Source of the DNA: Fimenecus sp045594645
Lineage (GTDB): Bacteria > Bacillota > Clostridia > Oscillospirales > Acutalibacteraceae
Assembly: GCA_045594645.1 (NCBI GenBank)
Contig: JAZNYY010000043.1
Coordinates: 1-64,000 of the forward strand
Direction: 5' to 3'
Length of the DNA: 64,000 nt
Shown here piece after piece: positions 49,378-55,447 of this stretch. The notes beneath the pieces were generated by a model. It ran no database searches, was not told the origin of the DNA, and was given only the letters and a program-made list of their open reading frames with translations. The position numbers were made by a program, and so were the translations under genes. Each line of letters begins with the position of its first letter. Positions within the stretch are counted from its first letter, which is position 1.

Positions 49378-51078
49378 TCAATTCTGTCCATACAATGCAG
49401 TGACAATTGTATCCTTGATAACAGTCATTCCGGCTTTATTTGGGTGCGAGCCACTTTGCTCAACATCATTAGCTTCTAAATAACGAATTGGAATATACAG
49501 CAACCCATAATGTTCACAAATGGTTGATATCATATTTTTTATATTGTTGTAACAATTATATGCCGACACGCAAACAATTTGAGCATGTGGGTTATATGTC
49601 AATAAATAATCAATAAGATAACAATATGCCGGCGCAAACGATTGCAAATCTTCTTCTGTCCACTCAGAATATTTAGGCTCACCAATATCAACTGAGGCAT
49701 TATAATCATTGACTCCGCCGAATATAAAAATCAAATCGGGCTTTATTCCAACGGCATTACCTTCTCCAAGATGTACTTTTGCACGATTTACAAACGATGT
49801 CGCGTCACCCCTCGGTGCATTTGGGCTATTGCAAACACAAGAGCCACTATAGCTCTCATTGCAAAGCAGTGAAAGTTGCTTTTCTTTGGAAAATTGCCAC
49901 CACCATGTATCTTTTACGGACTCTACATCATTTGATTTACTTTGAGTTTCACTGTTCCCATACCAAGTCGCATTGTTTTCAGGCAACCAGCCCTCATAAG
50001 TTGAAAATGAGTCACCGATTACGGCAAAAGAAGAAATAACCTTTCTGCTTTTTATCTCGGATATATTCTCTTTTATCTCGGTGATTTCTTTGTCTTGCAA
50101 GTCTGCACGGGGAGTTCTGACTGTGAATTCTCCACCGTAAGAGTTACCCCAATCAAAACCTGTGAATGTCGCTTCCATTCCCGCACCGGAATTGGCGATT
50201 ATCTGTCTTAAATATCTCGCTTTTACAACTGCGTTGTCATACTTACATTGCATAACACGATTTGTTGTGTCCGTAGTATAGAAAACCAAGCCTACTGTAT
50301 TGCTCAATTCTCTATTAATTGGAATAGGCTCACCACAATTAAGTGTGCCGTCTTTCAAATATGTTATTGTTGGAAATACACCCTCTGCAACTGCTGTATC
50401 AAGAGAAATTATCGCATAATAGAATGTGTCATCCTCGATTTGAAATTTTGGTGTAAATGTTCCAATATAGGTTGGCTCATCAAAAAACAATGCTGTTTTC
50501 GCATAAGCCAAGTCATACCGATATTCTTCATTAGACTTATTCTCAAACATAAAAGTTGCATCGTAAAACTCGGCAGGCATCTCACCCTTTTCTCCTTGTA
50601 TTCCTTGCTCTCCTTTATCTCCCTTGTCACCTTTATCCCCCTTGAATGTGCCAAGTCGGATTGCTTCAAGCAAGGCATTGATTGAAAAATCATTGACTTT
50701 ACAAAGTGTATTGTCAGTGTCGGGTGAGTAATCAAAAGTAAGACAAAACTTTCGGGGTTTGATTATCTGAATAGTGTTGCCGTCTGCATCAATTGCTACA
50801 ATATTAAAATAACATTCAGTTCCTTTAAGAGAACTCATTGAAACAGGAATTGCGTATGTGATAGTATTATCTGCCGTATTCAGTTCAAGATATTCTGTTC
50901 GCACCTTATTGCCCATAAGTGAACGGTATTCAATATAATAACGATAATCGCCCAGATAAGCCTCGTCAATTTTAAATTTCAACACTGTTGCGTTGTGTTC
51001 CCACATTACCCCCGCGTTTTCAACATATTCCGTATTGTTATCGGGGGTTATATCAATAGAAATAATTTTATTCTCCAT
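49378..51078 (-). CDS. Phage baseplate/tail-fibre-like protein with SGNH hydrolase domain
   Basis: This 566-residue chimera has an N-terminal domain of about 130 residues like the BppU upper-baseplate proteins of Firmicutes phages. A collagen-like tract GDKGDKGDKGEQGIQGEKGE follows (about 146-165), then a linker with a beta-rich region. The C-terminal SGNH hydrolase has GDSFS near 354, GGVNDYN near 454 and SHPN near 543. The usual Asp three residues before that His is Ser here, so esterase activity is uncertain. Such proteins bind host-surface glycans. No baseplate or tube gene is nearby to which it could attach. AAAGGAG precedes the ATG. Confidence 0.82.
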   Translation of the reverse strand: MENKIISIDITPDNNTEYVENAGVMWEHNATVLKFKIDEAYLGDYRYYIEYRSLMGNKVRTEYLELNTADNTITYAIPVSMSSLKGTECYFNIVAIDADGNTIQIIKPRKFCLTFDYSPDTDNTLCKVNDFSINALLEAIRLGTFKGDKGDKGDKGEQGIQGEKGEMPAEFYDATFMFENKSNEEYRYDLAYAKTALFFDEPTYIGTFTPKFQIEDDTFYYAIISLDTAVAEGVFPTITYLKDGTLNCGEPIPINRELSNTVGLVFYTTDTTNRVMQCKYDNAVVKARYLRQIIANSGAGMEATFTGFDWGNSYGGEFTVRTPRADLQDKEITEIKENISEIKSRKVISSFAVIGDSFSTYEGWLPENNATWYGNSETQSKSNDVESVKDTWWWQFSKEKQLSLLCNESYSGSCVCNSPNAPRGDATSFVNRAKVHLGEGNAVGIKPDLIFIFGGVNDYNASVDIGEPKYSEWTEEDLQSFAPAYCYLIDYLLTYNPHAQIVCVSAYNCYNNIKNMISTICEHYGLLYIPIRYLEANDVEQSGSHPNKAGMTVIKDTIVTALYGQN

Positions 51079-51322
51079 ACTTTTCTCCTTTATAATAGGT
51101 TTTTAAAAGCGATGCGGTTTGTTTAAGCTCCCGTTTGATTTCGTAGAACTTACGAAGCTCCCCTTCAAGCTTGATAACCGCATCTGTGTCCCCCGAGTTT
51201 TTAGCCTTTTTGATTGAATTTTTGCAGTTGTTGATAAACAAATCCTGCAATTCAGCGTGAGACTCATATTCTTTTCCCAAATCAAAAAGAGACATATTTT
51301 TAGTTTTTGAATTTTCTGACAT
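51068..51322 (-). CDS. Small helical protein of the lysis cassette, unknown
   Basis: I do not recognise this 84-residue protein. It is highly charged and fully helical, with a coiled-coil-like pattern in LEGELRKFYEIKRELKQTASLL, and no membrane segment or signal. It overlaps the sigma-like gene by 23 bases at its start and the tail-fibre gene by 11 bases at its end, so it is embedded in the same translational unit. A chaperone or assembly role for the tail protein is possible but unproven. GGAGG lies 12 bases upstream, rather far. Confidence 0.6.
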   Translation of the reverse strand: MSENSKTKNMSLFDLGKEYESHAELQDLFINNCKNSIKKAKNSGDTDAVIKLEGELRKFYEIKRELKQTASLLKTYYKGEKYGE

Positions 51323-51689
51323 ATTCCAGTAATTCCTCCGTTGATTGTGGAAGCAAAATTTTATCGTACATCAAAACATATTTCAGTGCCATTTCGAGTT
51401 TCTTGCGAATATTTTCAAGATTTCTGTAAATGCTTATGTGCGACACATCATATTTTTTTGCCAGCTCCCTTAACGGAACTTCATTGTACCAATGTGCCGT
51501 TGCAAGATTGCGTTCATATTCCGTGAGTTCATTCTGCATCACACTTTTGACGATTTCAATCAGTTTTTTCTGTCTGTTGTAAATAAGATATTTTGTTCCG
51601 TCTTTGACTTGCCCGCCCGACAAGTCAACATAGTCAGTAAGAAAATCAAATTCCTCAACTGAAAATTCAGATACCTGAACATTCTGCAT
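51300..51689 (-). CDS. Sigma-70 region 4-like regulator
   Basis: This 129-residue protein has a C-terminal helix-turn-helix like sigma factor region 4: LTEYERNLATAHWYNEVPLRELAKKYDVSHISIYRNLENIRKKL, residues about 60-105. There is no region 2, so it is not a complete sigma factor. It resembles ArpU-like or phage late-gene activators. As first gene of the cassette, behind a consensus promoter with a LexA-type box, it may amplify expression after induction. GAAAGGGGCGG stands before the ATG. Confidence 0.75.
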   Translation of the reverse strand: MQNVQVSEFSVEEFDFLTDYVDLSGGQVKDGTKYLIYNRQKKLIEIVKSVMQNELTEYERNLATAHWYNEVPLRELAKKYDVSHISIYRNLENIRKKLEMALKYVLMYDKILLPQSTEELLEYVRKFKN

Positions 51690-51773
51690 AGTATAAATCC
51701 GCCCCTTTCAAAAATCTTGTTCATCAAAAAAATAAAACGCAGATGAAAAATCGTGCGTTTTCAAATTATTTAT

Positions 51774-51787
51774 CGAACATTTGTTCG
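51774..51787. promoter_or_regulatory. LexA-type SOS box of the lysis cassette
   Basis: CGAACATTTGTTCG is a perfect CGAAC-N4-GTTCG palindrome, the DinR/LexA box of Gram-positive bacteria. It lies 14 bases downstream of the -10 element, just past the expected transcription start, so bound LexA would block this promoter. Confidence 0.85.
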
Positions 51788-51800
51788 CCTCGCATTTATT

Positions 51801-51829
51801 ATTGTAGCAACATATTTTAATGTTGTCAA
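51801..51829 (-). promoter_or_regulatory. Promoter of the lysis cassette
   Basis: On the minus strand TTGACA (51829-51824) and TACAAT (51806-51801) are 17 bases apart. The leader to the sigma-like gene is about 105 bases and contains the LexA-type box at 51774-51787. Confidence 0.85.
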
Positions 51830-51904
51830 GAAAAAAGTAAAATTATCTATATACTAAAAGAAAAAATAATTACTGATAAGATTGTAAAATCGCAGTCAGT
51901 ATAT

Positions 51905-51934
51905 AAAAAAACGGAAGCCCTTTCGGACTTCCGT
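51905..51934 (-). terminator. Terminator of the surface protein gene
   Basis: On the minus strand ACGGAAG (51934-51928) and CTTCCGT (51917-51911) form the stem, with inner CCGAAAGG pairing, followed by seven T. Confidence 0.9.
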
Positions 51935-51966
51935 CAAAATATCAATTATGAAATTATGTAAAAGAA

Positions 51967-52767
51967 TTATTCAGCGTCTTCGCTCTTTTTTCTTGTCATA
52001 ACAAGTGCTGCACCTGCTGCAAGAGCTACTGCTGCAACTGCAAATACTGTTGTATCGCCTGTGTCGGGAATTGTTGAACCTTCACCGTCAGTGCCCCATG
52101 GGTCTTCTTCGTCCCAAAGGTTATCTTCCTCTCCGGGGTCTGTGGGGTCACTTGGAGTAGGGTCATCACTTGGGAAAAGGCTACCGATAATACCGCCAAG
52201 GATACCGAGAATTGTATCAAGCAATCCGCCGATATCAAAGCCACCGCCTGCATTACCCTCGTCTTCTTCGGGAAGCTGACCGTCTTCAATGCTGCCGTCG
52301 GGCTTACCAACATAACCGTCAGAGTTAAGGTCTGTTGAAAGAAGCTCTTCAACGCCCCAAACAATCTGGTTAACAACATCGCCGCCAACTGTCTTTGCAG
52401 CCTCTGGGAATGCTGATGTAAATGTATCCATATCAATTTCATTGTTTGTTACATTACCTGCAATTTCAGGCACAACAGTAATAACTGCTGTGGGGTTTGT
52501 TGCAGCTTCACCGAGAATAACTACATAATATGCAGTCCAACCCTCAACATCTGTGGGGTCAGCAGGCTTTGAACCATCGGGCTCACTGCTTTCGTCTTCA
52601 TTAACATCGTCGCCCTCAACAACATCACCTTCGGTAATATCGCCACCAGCTAAAGTATCATCAATTACTGTATCGCCACTTCCAACTGTTTCGTCTGCTG
52701 CGAAGCCGACAACTGTCATGCTGAGAATCATTGCAAGAGAAAGAACAACTGCAAGAATCTTTTTCAT
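51967..52767 (-). CDS. Secreted surface protein with sortase-type signal
   Basis: This 266-residue acidic protein has a signal peptide (residues 1-24, ending VGFAA), a low-complexity Asp/Glu/Gly-rich segment, a middle region with a dockerin-like calcium motif DLNSDGYVGKPDGS near 150, a proline/aspartate-rich spacer, and a C-terminal IPDTGD-helix-RKK sorting signal near 233. IPxTG is a variant of LPxTG, so sortase anchoring to the wall is likely. The function of the exposed part is unknown; the single EF-hand-like loop may bind calcium. I chose ATG 52767, ten bases after AAAGGA. It has its own promoter and terminator. Confidence 0.75.
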   Translation of the reverse strand: MKKILAVVLSLAMILSMTVVGFAADETVGSGDTVIDDTLAGGDITEGDVVEGDDVNEDESSEPDGSKPADPTDVEGWTAYYVVILGEAATNPTAVITVVPEIAGNVTNNEIDMDTFTSAFPEAAKTVGGDVVNQIVWGVEELLSTDLNSDGYVGKPDGSIEDGQLPEEDEGNAGGGFDIGGLLDTILGILGGIIGSLFPSDDPTPSDPTDPGEEDNLWDEEDPWGTDGEGSTIPDTGDTTVFAVAAVALAAGAALVMTRKKSEDAE

Positions 52768-52829
52768 AATAATCATTTCCTTTCGTTATAAGTAGAAAAA
52801 ATTAGAATATTCCACTTCTATTCTCGCCC

Positions 52830-52858
52830 ATTATACAACAATAGCCAAAAAAAGTCAA
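52830..52858 (-). promoter_or_regulatory. Promoter of the sortase-type surface protein gene
   Basis: On the minus strand TTGACT (52858-52853) and TATAAT (52835-52830) are 17 bases apart, about 60 bases before the ATG. Confidence 0.85.
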
Positions 52859-52914
52859 CTGCGTTTTAAAATTTTTTTGTGTATATTGCAGATAATATAC
52901 ATGGAGGTGAATTT

Positions 52915-53103
52915 ATGTTTTTTAAAAAGAGAAATTCCGAAGAAAAAGCCGCCCGCACAAGACGAAAGCTACGCAAAATGAACGAAGAAATCAGCGAAAT
53001 CTGGAACGGTGAAGAAAACGCAAAGCAATTTGATGCAAACGGTTGGTACACGGGCAATCCAAAGGGGTTTGAAGTGCCCGAGCAAGACCCTGATGACCTA
53101 TAA
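52915..53103 (+). CDS. Small charged protein, unknown
   Basis: This 62-residue protein has no family that I recognise. The N-terminal half is basic and helical (KKRNSEEKAARTRRKLRKMNEEISEI-like, no membrane segment). The C-terminal half carries a NGWYTGNP turn-like motif and an acidic end. GGAGGTGA seven bases upstream is a strong reason to believe that it is translated. It stands alone between the surface protein and the rimP operon, about 200 bases upstream of the latter. Confidence 0.6.
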   Translation: MFFKKRNSEEKAARTRRKLRKMNEEISEIWNGEENAKQFDANGWYTGNPKGFEVPEQDPDDL

Positions 53104-53167
53104 AGTGCAAAATTATAAACAAAAGACGCTTTTTTATATATTATTGTATATAATTTTAAGAAAATAC

Positions 53168-53196
53168 TTGATTTTATATTAATTGTATGCTATTAT
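53168..53196 (+). promoter_or_regulatory. Promoter of the rimP-ribF operon
   Basis: TTGATT (53168-53173) and TATTAT (53191-53196) are 17 bases apart, giving a leader of about 100 bases before rimP. Confidence 0.6.
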
Positions 53197-53222
53197 TCTT
53201 TATGGTAAGAATATTCGTTTTG

Positions 53223-53252
53223 TCAAGAGAGTGGGGCGACCCGCTCTCTTGA
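53223..53252 (+). promoter_or_regulatory. Leader hairpin with GNRA tetraloop upstream of rimP
   Basis: TCAAGAGAGTGGG (53223-53235) pairs with CCCGCTCTCTTGA (53240-53252) over 13 pairs, with one G-U wobble, closing a GCGA tetraloop. No T run follows, so it is not a plain terminator. It lies in the untranslated leader and may be a protein-binding or mRNA-stability element. Confidence 0.7.
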
Positions 53253-53304
53253 GTTTATAAGGACATTTTTATTATTACAATTTAATATTTTACAGGAGGT
53301 TTTT

Positions 53305-53784
53305 ATGAAGAAAAACACCGCCGCAGTTGTGTGGGATATCGCAAAGCCCATTGCAGACGAATTAGGTCTTATTCTTTGGGATGTTAAGTTCTTAAAAGAG
53401 GGCACACGCTGGTATCTTCGCATTACTATTGACAAAGAAGATGGCGTCGGCATTGACGATTGTGTAGCAATGCACCACGCTATTGACAAGCCCTTGGACG
53501 AAGCGGACCCCATTGAGCAGGCATACAACCTGCAGGTTCAGTCACCGGGTATCGAAAGAGAATTATGCCGTGATTTTCATTATGAGGCATATCTCGGCGA
53601 AAAAATTCAAATCAGACTTATCAAAGCATTCGAGGGTCAGCGTGAATACAAGGGTATTCTCACAGACTACGACAAAGAAGGCGTAACTATCGCTCTGAAT
53701 GATGAAACAGAGCTTAATGTTAAATATAAAGAAGCGTCTTGGATAAAGGCGGACGATTTTGGAGGTTTTACGGAAAATGAATAA
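53305..53784 (+). CDS. rimP: Ribosome maturation factor RimP
   Basis: This 159-residue protein is needed for 30S subunit maturation. The N-terminal domain has LGLILWDVKFLKEGTRWYLRITID and the family block QVQSPGIERELCRD near residue 78, followed by the SH3-like C-terminal domain. GGAGG lies upstream of the ATG. It is the first gene of the conserved nusA-infB operon and overlaps nusA by eight bases. A hairpin in the leader may regulate it. Confidence 0.95.
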   Translation: MKKNTAAVVWDIAKPIADELGLILWDVKFLKEGTRWYLRITIDKEDGVGIDDCVAMHHAIDKPLDEADPIEQAYNLQVQSPGIERELCRDFHYEAYLGEKIQIRLIKAFEGQREYKGILTDYDKEGVTIALNDETELNVKYKEASWIKADDFGGFTENE

Positions 53785-54826
53785 AGAATTTTTTGAAGCA
53801 GTTGCGCTGATGGAAAAAGAAAAAGGTATTCAAGCTGAATATCTTTATGACAAAATCAGCGAAGCAATTATTAAGGCAGTAAGAAAAGACTATAATAATA
53901 AGGATGTTGTTGCCTGCGAAATCAACGCAGAAAAACAGACAATGCGTGTTTATCTTCACCTTAATATTGTTGATGAGATTACAGACTGGGATGAGGACAT
54001 TCTTCTCATCGACGCACAGGAATACCGCCCCGACGCAAAGGTTGGCGAAACACTTGAAATCGACCTTGACACAATGAAGTTTGGCAGAATTGCCGCACAG
54101 ACAGCAAAGCATGTTATCCGTCAGGGCATTAAAGATGCAGAGCGTGGTCAGGTAATTCGCGACTTCCAGTCAAAGACACAGGACTTAGTTACTGCAAAGG
54201 TTAGCAGAATTGACCCCATCAATGGTAATGTTACTCTTGAAATCGGCAAGGGCACTGCAGTTCTTCCCAAAGGTGAGCAGGTTCCCGGCGAAACATTCAC
54301 AGAGGGCGAGCTTACAAAGGTTTACATCAGCGATGTTAAAGAAACCGAAAAAGGCCCCCGCATTATGATTTCAAGAACTCATTCAGGTCTTGTTAAGAGA
54401 CTTTTCGAGCAGGAAGTTCCCGAAATTTATGACGGTATTGTTTCAATTCATTCAGTATCCCGCGAGGCAGGTATCCGCACAAAGATGGCTGTAAGCTCAA
54501 AGGATGCAGATGTTGACCCAATCGGTGCTTGTATCGGTCAGCGCGGTGCTCGTGTTAACAACATTGTTGAGACTCTCGGCGGTGAAAAAATTGACATTGT
54601 TAAATACAGCGAAGACCCCGCAGAGTTCATTGCCGCATCACTCGCTCCCGCAAATGTATTAGAAGTTGAAATTATAGATGCAGACGCAAAGTCTTGTCAG
54701 GTTACAGTTCCCGACCATCAGCTTTCTCTTGCAATCGGCAACAAGGGCTTAAACGCAAAGCTTGCCGCAAAGCTTACAGGCTGGAAAATCGACATCAAGC
54801 CCGAAAGTGGCTTCTATGAGGGCTAA
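53777..54826 (+). CDS. nusA: Transcription termination/antitermination protein NusA
   Basis: This protein of 349 residues has the RNA polymerase-binding N-terminal domain (about 1-125), an S1 domain with TAKVSRIDPINGNVTLEIG near 135-200 and two KH domains, the first with DPIGACIGQRGARVNNI near 245 and the second with LAIGNKGLNAKLAAKLTGW near 325. It lacks the C-terminal acidic repeats of E. coli NusA, as usual in Firmicutes. The start at 53777 lies inside the rimP end; GGAGG is 12 bases upstream. Confidence 0.96.
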   Translation: MNKEFFEAVALMEKEKGIQAEYLYDKISEAIIKAVRKDYNNKDVVACEINAEKQTMRVYLHLNIVDEITDWDEDILLIDAQEYRPDAKVGETLEIDLDTMKFGRIAAQTAKHVIRQGIKDAERGQVIRDFQSKTQDLVTAKVSRIDPINGNVTLEIGKGTAVLPKGEQVPGETFTEGELTKVYISDVKETEKGPRIMISRTHSGLVKRLFEQEVPEIYDGIVSIHSVSREAGIRTKMAVSSKDADVDPIGACIGQRGARVNNIVETLGGEKIDIVKYSEDPAEFIAASLAPANVLEVEIIDADAKSCQVTVPDHQLSLAIGNKGLNAKLAAKLTGWKIDIKPESGFYEG

Positions 54827-54853
54827 TTCAAAAATACTTAGAGGTGAAAAGGT

Positions 54854-55117
54854 TTGAAACAGAAGAAAATTCCTATGCGACGCTGTTGCGGTTGCAACGA
54901 ACAAAAGCCGAAAAAAGAGCTGATAAGAGTTGTCCGCAGTGCTGAGGGCGAAATAAGCCTTGACCTTACAGGAAAAGCTTCGGGCAGGGGCGCATATATC
55001 TGTAACAGCCTTGAGTGTCTCAAAAAAGCCAGAAAATCCAAGAGAATCGACCGCACCTTTGAAGTAACGATTCCCGACGGGATTTACGACAAAATGGAGG
55101 AAGAAATCAGTAAATGA
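54854..55117 (+). CDS. ylxR: YlxR family nucleic-acid-binding protein
   Basis: This 87-residue protein (DUF448) has the basic PMRRCCGCNEQKPKKELIRVV start and the GRGAYICNSLECLKKARK motif near residue 45. YlxR proteins bind RNA and sit between nusA and infB in most Firmicutes. It starts with TTG at 54854, preceded by GAGGTG; the next ATG is seven codons in and would cut off the conserved lysine-rich start. Confidence 0.92.
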   Translation: MKQKKIPMRRCCGCNEQKPKKELIRVVRSAEGEISLDLTGKASGRGAYICNSLECLKKARKSKRIDRTFEVTIPDGIYDKMEEEISK

Positions 55118-55431
55118 TGACAGATAATTTAAAAGGCATTTTAGGTCTTTGTCGTAGGGCAGGTAAAATGTCAATCGGCCACGACGCCGTAGTTTCTTCC
55201 ATAAAAAAACGCAAAGCATTTTTAAGTATCACCTGTTGTGACTCGTCAAAGAGGCTCAAAAAAGAAATCGCAGACGAATGTGAATTTGATAATCGCAAAA
55301 TTCCTTATGTTAACGCAGATTTCAATATGAAGGAATTATCTCTCTGCATAGGCACAAAGGCAGGCGTTATTTCAATAGATGACCGCGGATTTGCAAATAA
55401 GCTTATTACGATTTTAAGTCAAGAGAACTGA
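55114..55431 (+). CDS. ylxQ: L7Ae-family ribosomal protein YlxQ
   Basis: This 105-residue protein has the L7Ae/L30e fold: GILGLCRRAGKMSIGHDAVVSSIKKRKA at the start, then a conserved CIGTKAGVISIDDRGFANKL near the end. It is expected to bind kink-turn RNA. Its start ATGATG overlaps the TGA of ylxR by three bases. The order ylxR, ylxQ, infB is the standard one. Confidence 0.92.
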   Translation: MMTDNLKGILGLCRRAGKMSIGHDAVVSSIKKRKAFLSITCCDSSKRLKKEIADECEFDNRKIPYVNADFNMKELSLCIGTKAGVISIDDRGFANKLITILSQEN

Positions 55432-55447
55432 AACGGAGGTTATGAAT

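Noticed and set aside
47175..51829. A complete prophage
   Set aside because: Only regulator, tail-fibre-like, lysin and holin genes are present. No integrase, terminase, portal, capsid, tape measure or tube gene occurs in the window, and normal chromosomal genes flank it closely.
53223..53252. The rimP leader hairpin as an intrinsic terminator
   Set aside because: The stem is strong, but no T run follows.
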